NCBI GenBank assembly: GCA_023614405.1
Contig: CM042687.1
Span: 240,524,292 to 240,588,291, forward strand
DNA: 64,000 nt
Direction: 5' to 3'
Source: Avena insularis
Lineage: Eukaryota > Streptophyta > Magnoliopsida > Poales > Poaceae
Below are positions 43,632-55,384 of the stretch, one piece after another. Position 1 is the stretch's first letter. Every line of letters begins with the position of its first letter. The notes under the pieces were generated by a model, which was not told the origin of the DNA, searched no databases, and saw nothing but the letters and a program-made list of their open reading frames with translations. The translations under genes were made by a program, and so were the position numbers.

Positions 43632-46000
43632 ATAAACGCGAATCCCGAGGTAATGTTGTTCTAGGGTTTGGATACTGGAAAAGGTTTCCTTGGAATGTGT
43701 TGCCTTTTTTAGATTAAGTTTTATACATGTGCTTCTTATTAAGGCTTGTGATTGTATGGGAAACAACATGCATTTATGTAACAACAAAATACACACATAT
43801 GGAATACTACTTAAGGTTGCTTACATCTTAATTGTTTATCTTCAAATTTTACTTTACAAGTAATGTCACTTATAAAGAATTTAAGTATTAACAATCTTAT
43901 TATACAAGTAAAGTATAAAGTAATGTGATTGTGATTAGTTGTCATTTGTTTTCTGAAGTGGCATAATGAATAACTTTTGAAGAACATCTTACTGAATTAG
44001 GCAGAAGCATTTAAGCTTTTAAGTTAATCTTATGAGGTGTTGTTTCTAGTTATAGTCTTTAAGTCAAAAAGAATTGCCTTTATTGGAATACTGAAAATTG
44101 GTAGTATCTGAGACTTATCTATCTTGGTTTTTAACTGGGTTGGTTTGGTATTAAGATGCCTTACAATTTAATTATACCAGACCAAAGTTAACTATAAAGT
44201 ATATAATAAAGTTGTTAGTATTATACTTAAAGCTTGGTAACTATAATTAACTTTAAGGATGTAGATAGACTTAGGGTATATTATTTATGATACTTGTATT
44301 CTTTTCATTTTATATTGTTTCCTTAGAGTTACTTAAGAATGGCATTACTTCTTTTGAATAGTGGTTTCCTAATTGTTTAGTGGGATAGGATCATTTTCCT
44401 TTTTATGGATGAGTGATTATAGTTTGTAAACAAAGAAATACGATTACTTAACTTCTTATGGATTCAATATAGTGTTTTGGTTTGTTTATAAACTTGTGGT
44501 TAAAGTAAAAGAATGGGTTTTATCTCATTACCATTATTCTTGGAGATCTTATATTAGATAAGGATTCTCTTATAAAATAATCTACATTAATGGTTGAGAA
44601 TTAATTTAATAAAATTGTATTCAAAGTGGTTAATTCATTTTGAATACACACTATCAATATTTAAGATTAATACTTTTTATTAAACTCAACTCATTAATTT
44701 AAGAAATATTAACAAATTTTATTTACCTATATATGAATTATTAATTAAGGAAATAAGTTTAATTCAAGTTATGAAGGTGTTTAACTTTTTATTTAACTCA
44801 AAAAATGGAATATTATATTTTTAACATGTAGTTATTATTTTTGTGATCATTTTGGTATATTACATTTATTTTTGTGATTTATAATTAATAAGATATGATT
44901 TTAATAAGGTTTATTACTATATAAATGCCTAATAAATAATAAATATTTAATTAAGATGAATAATAATGCATGATTATAGTTTTAAATTATAATTCTTATT
45001 TTCCTAAGATTTTTAGTATTTTATTTACATTTTTAACATTTTCCATTATTAAAATATTAATTATCAAAGTATTAAAACTTTATAAAGTTTTTATTAAAGA
45101 ATAATTATTTAAATAGTTATCATAATAATATTTTGTAATAGTTTTAACTTGTAGATTTTATTTTTCTAAATGTTTTCATATATTATATGTATTTTTCTGA
45201 TTTATAAAACAAAAGATATCAAATTTACAAGATCTAATCATTTTATGAATTTCTTAATTAAATAACTAGATGTGTTTATTGGGTAATGCTGATGTCAGCA
45301 TAGACTGAAGGGTTTTTCTCACCAGGGCCTATTCTACCCCTAGTCATTGACTGGTGGGACCTATTTCCATGTCATTTTTATTGTTTTTATTCATTACAGA
45401 ATTATTACTGAAAAGAAATAAAGGAAATTTAAATATGACATCACCATGACATCATGGTGACATCATCAATGGGGATCCTCACAGCAGCCTTTGATTATAT
45501 GGATTTGCTATTTGCGCGAGTTGGTGCTGGGGCTTAACGGAAAGAGGACGTCGCCATGAACCTTATAGTGGCGGCGCCGCTCTGTTTTGGTCATCGGAGG
45601 TTCATCGACGACGAGTGTTTGAGGCGGTACATTCGGCATCCCCATGGTTTGATAGCTACGGCCCGCGAGCAACGAATCATACAGGACCACGAGGTTCAGA
45701 GGCTCACCAGGACCATGATGAAGGGCTCGGCGAGGCCGGAGGTGGTCAGGAGCGATCTAATTGCAGGCGATGAACTTCGTCGGAGTCGGAGAAGATTGTC
45801 ATGATTCGGTCCTGTACATCCTGGCTCGATTCCTTCCTCCAGGATGACGAGGGTGACGACACAGAGCTCATAGCATTCTCGGACAGCTCCGGGGTGATCT
45901 CTGGACGGCGGCGCGCATCGGCAGTTGAAGCTAGGGTTTGGCCTCTGGGAGGAAACAAAGAGGAAGAAGGGGATTAGGGTTCTCCGGGGATGACGCTGGG

Positions 46001-46008
46001 TTTAAATA
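46001..46008 (-). promoter_or_regulatory. TATA box in L1 right LTR
   Basis: Same element as at 23575-23582. In the 5' LTR this copy would start the full-length L1 RNA, although the CACTA element now splits the LTR downstream of it. Confidence 0.6.
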
Positions 46009-48473
46009 GACGTCATAGGGCGGTGGCGTGGATCTTGACACGACCGACGATGGGGTGGCCGCCAGCGAGCTGCTTCGCCGGATCGTGAGGTCGCCGGTGG
46101 CGCGAGGAAGACGACGCAGTTAGAAGGTCGAAGAGGTACGGGCTTCTGGCAGCTGATGCTGGGCCAGGTGGGATGCAGTGTGGCGTGTGTGAGCGACGAG
46201 TAAGCAAGAGAGGAGATGGGCCGTGGGCCAGATTTGGTGTGTCCTCTATTTTTTCCTGGTTTTATTCTTTTTTCATTTTCTGTTTTGTTTTTAGCTTTGA
46301 ATTTAAGAAATAACTTTGACTTATCTTTATGGAATTTTATTTGCTGAACATTTGAAGCAACAATGAAATTATTAAGAATCCATTTTCTTTATTGTCTTTA
46401 TATATATTCTTTTCTATAACATTGTTTTCACTTTTATGAGAAGTACTTAAGTTTTTTTAAAATGTTTAATAATATTCATAGGGTTTATTTATATGTATTT
46501 AATCACATAGTATAGGATATAATGGTTTATACTATTGGATCCCCACTTATTCCATGCTCATATGGGATGAGTGGTTAGAGAAATGAATTAAAGATTTTGT
46601 CTTATGATTATATATAGAATATTTATGAGATGTTGATGAGAAAACTTATTAATAAGTTTAGAATTCTGAATTGTACTTACTCACCCTAGGGTTTAAGGTA
46701 CTTACTATACTTATTTTCTTTTGTTGCTGTGAATAAATATTAATGGCTAAAACTATTGTCTATATGTTTGTGATTTTAATAATAGCACCATTTAAAGTAA
46801 AATAGTGTAATTGTTTTCTAGTATAACTTATGAGAAACCATTAATAAAGATAGTTCCATAAGCACCTATGATAATGATGGTTGAATATGACAAAGATGTG
46901 CTCAAGGGATTTGTTATAGGAAAATATTCCTATGAAGCATGGTGGAAACAAGATGGTAGATCAACCATAGAATGTGGATATTAGGTTTGGTCTTAGATTT
47001 AGGGTTTAGGCTTTAACAAGGATTCCTATATTCCATACATTATAGTTCTGGACTTCTAATTAAGGAATTCCTTTCCTAGATATACTACTTCTTTATGTCC
47101 ATATTCATGTGCTAACATGATGAGCTTTGCTTTACAGAATATTCTTATCCACCTTTTATTCTTCTAAATCCATTTGTAATTCCAATGAGCTTAACACTAA
47201 AGCTTTCAAAATCTTCTTATATTCTTCCTTAATCACCCACCACTAATATCACTTCAGAAGATGTGTATACATCAAATCCTACTTCACCTCAAGTGCTTAG
47301 TATTTCCAAAGAGGAAAATACTACTTCTTTAATCCAATGTTGCTCTAACATCATTTTAATCATACTATCTTGTCTCTACTTGACTCCAGTATCTAACATT
47401 CCAACCTCACATTATATTAATGTGACTTGTAATGACTAATCTAGGATAATATATCTATACTATGGTTTAATCATATTTTATCCACCAATGTCACTTATAC
47501 ATGGTATAAGCATTCAATATTGGTGAATAAGGCATGGTCATTATAATCCTTTGATCTTTTATGATTCAGGTTTCCAGTTGGCTAATCAAGGCTTCTATCC
47601 ATTCAACATTACAGTTGTATTGTAATTATCTTCTGTTTAGCTCTATTGGATTAAGAGATATAATTCATTGACTATACCTACTTGATCCAATAGGACTACT
47701 CATGGTAACTATCTTTAGACTTCATTCTTGTAATTTTCTTTGTTACCATACTGATTTGATTTCCTCAAATCACTCCCATCCTATAGATGACATCTAGAAC
47801 TAGCATCACTACTTATCTCTTCTTACTTCTTTATTTATAAGCCTTAAGTGAATGCTATAGTAAGGACAAGAGTTGATAAGTTAAGAATTGGTGAATCAAT
47901 AGTTGATTAATCAACATTGATGAACAATAGATATTGATATAGAATTTAATGGAGATGATAAAGATTGATATGGAAAGGAAGATTTATGGTGAATGATCTT
48001 GATTTGGTTCCTTTCCTACTCAATCTCACTAAAAATTGAAAGTTAGGTATTTCCATGATACACATGGTATAAGTAGATGAAATTAAGAATTAGTTGTTAC
48101 ATTCTTATTATTTGTGTTATATTTATAATTTGGTATTCATGAGTGATTAAAATGAATACTATGATATGATCACCTAATGATCAAATATAAATCATCAAGT
48201 AATGCATTAGGGTTTGAATTTTATTACATTTGATCTACGCTTAGATCAAATCATGTTTACCCAAAATAAGGTTTTAGCAAAGATCATATTGAAACTTATC
48301 GCAGTCAACTTGATGATCTACTTCCATTCAATCAAGTTAAGAGAAGCTTCAATCACTTTAACAAGTTTTTATTTAAAAGCGTGAAAATTATTCAGATTTT
48401 CTATGCATGAATGCAATGCACACACCTGTGTTCAGCTTATTTATAAGCTCTAATGCTGGGATGTTACAATAGG

Positions 48474-49514
48474 AAAGCGCGCTCATCGAGTTCCTACGTG
48501 AGAATCGCAACATCTTCACATGGAAACCTTCCGACATGCCTGGTGTCCCGAGGGAACTCGCTCAGCACAAACTCAACGCCGACCCCAAAGCATGACTCGT
48601 CAAGCAGTCGCTGCGGCCCTTCAATGAAGAGCGGCGCCGAGCAATCGCCGAGGAGGTGCAGCGTCTACTCGCTGCAGGCTTCATTTGGCCAATCAAATAC
48701 TCCAAGTGGCTGGCAAACCTAGTCCTGGTCGAGAAGAAAAATGGGACATGGAGAATGTGTATCGACTACACAAACCTCAACAGCGCCTGCCCGAAGGAGC
48801 AATTCGTCCTCCCGTGGATCGACCAAATCATCGACTCGACCGCGGGTTCAGAGTCGCTATGCTTCCTTGACGCCTACTCTGGATACAACCATATCAAAAT
48901 GGCAGTCGAGGACGAGGAGAAGATGGTGTTCATCACACCATTCGGAGCCTTCTACTACACCGCCATGACCTTCAGCCTCAAGAACGCCGGGGCAACCTAC
49001 CAGCGGTGCATGCAGGGGTGCCTTGCGAGCCAAATTTGGCCACAACATCCACGTATAAATCGATGACGTGGTGGTGAAGTCCAGTCGCCAGGGCGACCTA
49101 CTCGCCGACCTGGCGGAAACCTTCGCAAACCTACGGAGGTACAAGATAAAGCTGAACCTAGGAAAGTGCACCTTCGGCGTACCTACTAGACAGTTGCTAG
49201 GGTACGTCGTCTCCAAGCGCGGCATCGAGGCGAACCCCACCAAGATCAACACGATCGCCCGGCTCAGCAAACCCGAGTGCCTGCGCGACGTCCAGAAGGT
49301 GGCCGGGCGAGTCGCGGATCTCAGTCGCTTCATCCCCCGGCTAGGCGAGAAGGCGATGGCCCTCTATCATCTAATGCACAAGAACCCCACATTCCAGTGG
49401 GACAAGGAGGCAGACGACGCGATCCATGCTCTCAAGGAGGTGCTACTCGTGGCACCGCTACTCGCCGCCCCCTTCGACAAGGAGCCCATGCTCGTCTACA
49501 TCGCGGCCTCCGAG
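48474..49514 (+). pseudogene. T2 reverse transcriptase
   Basis: RT resumes right after the L1 duplication: FLRENRNIFTWKPSD, then LVLVEKKNGTWRMCIDYTNL, SLCFLDAYSGYNHIK, SLKNAGATYQ. A TGA near 48594 falls where arginine is expected. One extra T near 49034-49036 shifts the frame. In the corrected frame the catalytic tyrosine of Y-I-D-D is a TAA at 49056-49058, while the two aspartates remain. The connection follows (NPTKINTI, GRVADLSRFIPRLGEKAM) up to TGA at 49515-49517. It would copy element RNA; this copy cannot. Confidence 0.85.
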
Positions 49515-49517
49515 TGA

Positions 49518-50402
49518 GTCGTCAGCGCCGTCATGGTCGTCGAACGGCCAGAGGAGGGCAAAGAGCGCCCGGTGAAGCGACTTGTATACTACATCAGCGA
49601 AGTCCTCACCGAGTCGCGCCAGCGCTACCCGCAATACCAAAAATTGGTATATGCGGTCTTCAGAGCCCAGCGGAGATTGCCGCACTACTTCCAGGAGCAC
49701 CCAATCATGGTTGTTTCCTCAGCACCTTTGCAGGACATCATCCGCAACCGTGAGGCGACCGGGCAAGTCACAAAGTGGGCCGTCGAGATCGGAGTCCACA
49801 ACATCAGATACGAGCCGCACAAGGCGATTAAGTCACAGGCTCTAGCAGACTTTCTCGCTGACAGGGAGGAGGCCCAACAGCCAGCGAAATTGCCATACCT
49901 CCACTACTGGTCCCTACACTTCGACGACTCCAAGAATGCAGATGGTGCAGGGGCAGGGATCGTCCTCACATCTCCAAAGGGAGACAAGCTACACTATGTC
50001 CTGTACCTTGACATCACCCCCTGCACCAATAACATGGCCGAGTACGAGGCGCTCCTCCACGGCATGCAAGCAGCCAAGGAAATGAACATCAATCGTCTGC
50101 GCTACTACGGTGACTCTGACCTCGTCGCCGGACAAGTCGCCGGGACTTGTGATGCAGTCTCCCCCACCATGGACGCATACCGCCAAGCAGTGGACCAGCT
50201 GGGAGGCCACTTTGCGGGTTACTCCGTCGAGTAGATCAACCGGCGGAAGAACGAGGAGGCTGACGCACTCTCCTGCATCGGCTCATCTCGACTCGCGCTG
50301 CCCGCCGGCGTCTTCCTTGACACCATCACCAAGCCTTCCATATCTCCCCCGAGGGAGATCGACATCGGAATTCCCCTGCAACCAGACGAGGCCCTGGTCG
50401 GA
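49518..50402 (+). pseudogene. T2 RNase H and archaeal-type RNase H
   Basis: The first RNase H contains VKRLVYYISEVLTESRQRYPQYQK and LPHYFQEHPIMVVSS. The second has LHFDDSKNADGAGAGIV, NNMAEYEALLHGM and YYGDSDLVAGQVAG, so its D, E and D positions are present. The glycine of the usual F-D-G-S has become aspartate. TAG at 50232-50234 interrupts V-E-x-INRRKNEEADALS, where homologues have glutamine or histidine. The tandem RNases H confirm the Tat lineage. Confidence 0.83.
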
Positions 50403-51701
50403 ATGATCGCCGAGCCAAGCTACTGGACTGGGCCATACGTCGCCTACCTGGAGGGAGGCACACTACCCGCTAACGAAACGGAGGCCCGGATGATAGCACG
50501 CTGCTGCAAGTCCTTCATCATCATCAATGGTGAGATCCACAAGCGCAGCGTGACCGGCGTGTTCCAAAGCTGCGTCCAACCCATAGAAGGACGCAAGATC
50601 CTCCAGGACATCCACACTGGTGACTGCGGCCACCACGCTGGCGCCTGCTCCCTAGTCTCCAAGGCCATGGGACATGGCTTTTACTGGCTCACCGCACACG
50701 CCGACGCGTTTGACCTTGTCCAACGCTGCATCAGGTGCCAGAAGTACGCCAACCAGACTCACGTGCCGAGCTCGGCGCTCAAGACCATCCCCATCACCCG
50801 GCCATTCGTCGTGTGGGGCATGGACATGGTAGGCCCCTACAAGAAGGCCCCCTCTATCTTCACCCATCTCCTGGTCGCAGTTAACAAATTCAAAAGGTGG
50901 GTGGAGGCCAAGCCAGTCCGCAAGTGCGACGGGAAGACCGGCACAAAGTTCCTATGCGAGCTCATCTATCGCTACGGGTTCCCGCACAGCATCATCACGG
51001 ACAACGACACCAACTTCGCCAAAGGAGCCATGGCCGAATTCTGCGAGGAGCACAACATACAACTCGACCTCGCCTTAGTCGCCCACCCGGAGTCAAATGG
51101 CTAGGCGGAACGCTCCAACCAGAGCATCCTCCACGGCCTAAAGCTGCGACTGCAAGTTCCAGTCGAGCAAACTCCTGGGTGCTGGGTCGAAGAGCTGCCC
51201 TTTGTCATTTGGGGCATCCGCACCTCCGTCAACAGGTCGACAGGATTCACCCAATTCTTCATGGTGTACGGTGCCGAGGACATCATGCCAACCGACCTCG
51301 AGCATGACTCGCCTCGGGTGGTCAACTACACAGAGGCTAACAATGATCTCGCACGCCAGGATGGAGTCGACCAGCTCAACAAAGCGCGTGACCTAGCTCG
51401 CTCCTGCACCGCTATCTATCAGCAAGGGCTTTGCTGCTACCACAACCGGCGAGTACGGACCCGCACCTTCCAGGAAGGCGACCTGGTACTGCGTCTGATC
51501 CAGGACAAGAAAGGCATGCACAAGCTCTCTCCCCCGTGGGAGGGACCATTGGCCATTAGGTGTGTCCTGGGCAATGACGCCTACTACCTCACCAACGTCC
51601 GAGGCGACGGAAAACTCGACGTCAAGGAGGCCATGGAATGTAAATCTCCTATGGAAGTTCTACACCTAGAACTCCAGACATGTACCTCCTACCTGCTATG
51701 A
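50403..51701 (+). pseudogene. T2 integrase
   Basis: Zinc module: DIHTGDCGHHAGACS ... CIRCQKYA. Core: GMDMVGPYKKAP, SIITDNDTNFAKG, then HPESNG with TAG at 51102-51104 followed by AERSNQSILHGL, where homologues have glutamine. The C-terminal region has EGDLVLRLIQDKKG and LSPPWEGPLAI. The frame is otherwise open for over 1.2 kb. The stop at 51699-51701 directly precedes a poly(A) signal. Confidence 0.85.
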
Positions 51702-51707
51702 AATAAA
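51702..51707 (+). terminator. poly(A) signal just after T2 pol
   Basis: AATAAA follows the integrase stop immediately (TGAAATAAAG). It matches the arrangement at 13939 in T1. Confidence 0.45.
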
Positions 51708-51779
51708 GATGATCGATTCGCACAAATTGTGCCACTCTCCGTACCTTGTGCCACTCGCACTCATAATAACAACACTATG

Positions 51780-52290
51780 CTACTCGCAAAAGTCAACCCT
51801 TGGTCACGCGACTGGCACAGACAAGTAGTGCGGTACGAAGGCACTGCAAATTTCGGGCCTCGCACTGTCCACGAAAAAAGCCAACCCGGAGCCCCATCGA
51901 AGTCGCCTTGCCCAAATGGCTTTCCGAGCCACGACAACCGCATTCGCTTCCCACAGCAACCCAGTCCCCCACATCCTTGGCGCAGGGACTTGAGCGGCTA
52001 AGTACCATGCTCGGGGACTGACCCCAGTCCAATCTTGAGCGACGAGGGAAAACGCCAAGTATGAGAGCGCGTCCTAGACTCGCCACGCGACTGGTCCTAC
52101 GGATCAGGTGGAGTGACGCGCCAAAACAACACGCCCCGTCCTTACCTACCTCAGGCATGCGACTTGAACCGCCAAGTACCATGCTCGGGGACTCGGCCAC
52201 CAGACCCTGTTCGCGCCCAGGAAAACGGCTAAGTACAGAGCACCCCTTGGAGTCGCCATGCGACTGGCTTTCCAAGCCATGGCGAGTCGA
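51780..52290. repeat. T2 3' region with a diverged ~174-bp tandem repeat
   Basis: AAGTACCATGCTCGGGGACT occurs at 52000 and again at 52174. Around it recur CGCGACTGG or GCGACTGGC, GGAAAACG.C and GGCTTTCC.AGCCA.G. A partial third unit precedes at about 51810-51930. No coding capacity. Confidence 0.65.
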
Positions 52291-52497
52291 GCTTAACTTA
52301 CTAACAGTTCAAACAACACACATAAAACACGAGGTCAACCCCATAAAAGGGCAGACGTGCTCGTGGACTCGCACAACCAACAATCAAACCGCAAAACATT
52401 GACAAAAGAACCCTTTCATTCCTTCAAGCAGCAAAATATGTTCGCTTACAAGGGAAGTTACATACTTATTCTAATTAACGCCGATCGGCAAACTATT

Positions 52498-54787
52498 CTA
52501 CTCCATAGGCTTCGACGATGAGGCGCCACCACTCCTGCAACAGCGGATAATAGGAACCCATGGGTTCGACAGGTACGTCGTGAGTTCACCCGCCATGGCC
52601 GCTCGGAATGGCTGCTCTACCTTGAAGTCGCGGTGCGCCGGTTTGGGGTCGTTCGGGGCGACGACCGTTTCCTGGTATGGAATGAGGTCGCCCATCGCCC
52701 ACACCCGGTCGGCGTACACCGCAGCCCTCTCGGTCAGCTTCAGCACTTCGGCAATCTTGGCCACACCCGTCGACGAAGGATACCCGCTCGTGACGTCGTC
52801 GAGGTCGAAATCATCAGGGAAGTGCGTGAGCCCAAGGCTCAGCGCAGTCGTCGCACCACGACGAAAGGCAGACCGCGTCATGAACTCAACCACAGCCAGG
52901 GCCTTCTCCAAGTAGCGCCAGACCTCGATGAGGTCGCTGGGGATCACCTTCGTGGGCGAGATTTCCTGCAGATACGCCCCGATGCAGGTCGCTAATAGCA
53001 CGGCAGAATCAACCAGAGTGGTGACGCATTGCCGCGCGTCGTACGACTGCGCCTCTTCGGCATCATCACTAATCCTGCCTGCAACATACAAGCAACTAAT
53101 AAGGGAAGCTCTAGCAAAACAACGCGACCCACACGCCCGGGGACTCGCCAAAGAAAAACTCACCAATCAACGAGCGACAGCGCTCCGTGATGAAGACCTG
53201 AAGACCGGAGAGGTCGTCCTACAGCCCAGTGACGAGCGTATCTGACATCTTCCGCTCCTCAGCAGCAGAAGCAACGGCTGCCTTGGCCCTCCCATCCGCC
53301 GAGGTCACCTGCGCCTTTGCCTCCTTGAGCTCCTGCTCTAGGTCGGCGATTCGCTTCTCCGCGGCGCTCAAGGACGATCGTAGCCGTACTTCACTGCTGA
53401 CCAGGCCTCGACGAGCCTTTCTCCACCATGGGCGCGCTTATCCTCTGCATCAAAAAAACCATGAATATGAGAAGAACAAGGTCTATGACCAGTAAAAAGC
53501 ACGATAGCCACTCACCCGCAGTCGCTCAAAGCTGCTCGTTCGCCTCTCTGACAATGAGGAGCTCCTTCTCCAGACGGTCCCTCGCGGCAAGTCGCTCCGC
53601 CGACTCGCGCTGCAGGCCCTGCGCAACCATGAGAGAGTCAGCAACAAAATTCCTAAGTACCTAGCCGCTGAAATTCAGCGACTAGCCACTCGGGGACTAG
53701 ACAACAAAAAATTCCTAAGTGCCTAGCTACTGAAATTCAGCGACTAGCCACTCGGGGACTAGACTCCAAAAAAGAATAAGAATCCGACCACTGTAATTCA
53801 GTGGCATGATCCTCGGGGACTGGACATACCTGGATGGCGGCACCTAGCATGCCGTGAAGATCCATTGCATCCACCGACGGGAGAACAAACGGAGTACGCC
53901 CGCGATGCTGCTCGACCTCGGTGTCGACGACCTCAAGCAACTGGTTCGATGGCACCGATGCACTCGCCGCGGAGGCCCTCGCTACAAAGCGAGGGAACGT
54001 CGCCACCGTGGCTCTCGCACCACTCGAGGGAGGGGCTGTTGCCCCAACTAAAGACACGGGCTCCGCCCGCTGCAACTCCGTGTCCACCATGGCCTTCGGG
54101 GCCGCATCCACTCCAATAGGAGCTCGCTCGGGGCGACCGCCGGATCATCCGAAATCGTGACGACCTCGTCGCCCTTTGCCTTCAATAGGCGCCTCGACCT
54201 CGTCGTCCTTCCTCTTCTTTGCAGGGTCGAATAGCGCTTCCACGGCACCCAATGGGACCTTGGCCACCGATGGGTGACCTATTTTCTTCACACCAGTCCT
54301 GCAGAACAATGCTATCAACAAACTCACCAGTCGGGCATTAATCAAGCGGGCAAACGAAAGAATCAGAAATACTCACTTGGCGACTGGAATAAAACGTAGG
54401 CTAGTACGAATACTGGCCGGCTTATCCAACTCCGACCCCAGTTTCCGACTGAGGCCCGTCTCGAACAAACTCTGTTCCCATGACACCGACGGCTTCTTCG
54501 AGGATGAGGCCGCAGCAGCAGGATCAGCGGCTATCGCCGCGGGATCCCCCCTCGGTGGCGAGGTCCCTGCAGCTGGAGCGGCCGCGAGTCCGGCGACTAG
54601 GACGAAAGGCGGCGACAGCGATGCCAATGGCATCTCGCCTTCCACAACGGTCGCGCCGGCCGCCACGGTCACATGCGCCGGTGCATCGGCCCTAGCTTTC
54701 TCGGCCACGCTGGAAGCATCGGAGCTACTCGCGGAGCGAGGTGGTGACACCGGCTAGCCAGCTTCTTCTTCTTCTTCGGTGGTGGTG
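52498..54787 (-). pseudogene. T2 antisense extra gene, multi-exon
   Basis: Minus-strand exons appear in order. 54787-54374: A/P/S-rich with a GTGAGT donor after FIPVAK. Next, from a GCAG acceptor near 54300: VAKVPLGAVEALFDPAKKRK, a basic/acidic part, then a frame to about 53828 ending DLHGMLGAAIQ before a GTATGT donor. About 53620-53515: helical LAARDRLEKELLIVREANEQ. About 53430-53165: coiled coil AAEKRIADLEQELKEAKAQ. About 53075-52498: C-terminal exon VEFMTRSAFRRGATTALSLG ... SSSKPME. A TGA near 53530 and a TAG near 53222 break it. The N-terminal domain is cut off by L2 at 54788. The product is a retroelement protein of unknown role. Confidence 0.62.
53645..53820. repeat. tandem repeat, about three units of 60-70 bp, intronic
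   Basis: Units share CCTAAGT.CCTAGC..CTGAAATTCAGCGACTAGCCACTCGGGGACTAGAC. The first two are nearly identical (about 53650 and 53711); the third (about 53775) is diverged. It lies between the donor near 53828 and the acceptor near 53620 of the antisense gene. Confidence 0.75.
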
Positions 54788-55353
54788 TGTAACATCCCAG
54801 CATATAGGACCTAACGAAGGGTAGATTTAGGAATATGAATTTTTGCATGAATTCATTTGAGAAAATGTGAGTAAAATTTTCGCCAAATAAAAACCTTGAA
54901 GTGATCAAAGTTTCTTTCTTACTTTGAGATTAGGTTTAGTCTTAAAGGAGGATTGCTATAAACTTTGATATGATCTTAAAGGAATTGTGTGTGTTTTTCA
55001 ATGAATTTGGATTTGTAAAACTTAAGTGTTTTATAATTTAAATGATTTTGATATAAGATTTGAATCTTAAATTAATTAAGAGAAAAGTATTATAACTTAA
55101 GTCTTATCTAAAAACAATATTGTATATGAAATTCATTTTATATACATAAACAAGTTACAAAGAATGAACTTACTGAAGTTATTCAAAACTTCACAGTCTA
55201 TAAAAAGAATAAAGAAAAAGAATATTCTTTATTAATAAATATATAATCTTTATTACAAATGAATAAAATAAAGATTACAAGGATTATAAAAGAAAAATAC
55301 AAAAGAACAAGAAAGTTACATTTGTATATCTACTAATTATCCTATATCTAAAA

Positions 55354-55384
55354 CTACACTAAATCTTCATCCTCATCTTTGTAC
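55354..55384 (-). other. putative LTR mini-exon coding an acidic tail
   Basis: The minus strand shows ATCTTTGTTTTGCAG as acceptor, then a frame reading YKDEDEDLV and a TAG. It is the 3' part of a minus-strand LTR-like unit. It resembles the acidic last exon at 58870-59013 in character, not in sequence. Confidence 0.35.

Larger units (their letters stand above)
19744..48468 (-). mobile_element. L1: large non-autonomous LTR retrotransposon (LARD-type)
   Basis: Two direct LTRs (19744-26041 and 28675-48468, the latter split by a CACTA element) flank a 2.6-kb interior. The minus orientation follows from the primer-binding site at 28661-28672, beside the right LTR, and the purine tract at 26042-26059, beside the left LTR. 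Without the CACTA the element is about 15.3 kb. No gag or pol is present. Very large LTRs with a short non-coding interior match the LARD class known from barley and its relatives; I do not claim the same family. It would need enzymes from another element. Confidence 0.85.
28675..48468 (-). repeat. L1 right LTR (5' LTR of the element), interrupted by the CACTA element
   Basis: LTR sequence is at 28675-30175 and 43632-48468, about 6.3 kb in total. At 43986-44032 it keeps 41 bases missing from the left LTR. It lacks about 27 bases present in the left LTR near 23930. A gene-like GC block with its own TATA (46001-46008, minus) is at 45470-46230. Confidence 0.9.
16033..54787 (+). mobile_element. 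T2: Tat-lineage Ty3/gypsy retrotransposon split by L1 and cut by L2
   Basis: The 5' half (LTR, gag, protease) is at 16033-19743. The remainder (RT, RNases H, integrase, antisense gene) is at 48469-54787. L1 separates them with the 5-base duplication ATAGG at both junctions, and the two reading halves fit the T1 protein order. The element starts directly after T1 sequence (flank GTAGC, 16028-16032), so it probably inserted into T1. Its 3' LTR is not in the window because L2 interrupts the antisense gene at 54788. It is a different family from T1 by LTR and protein sequence. Confidence 0.82.
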
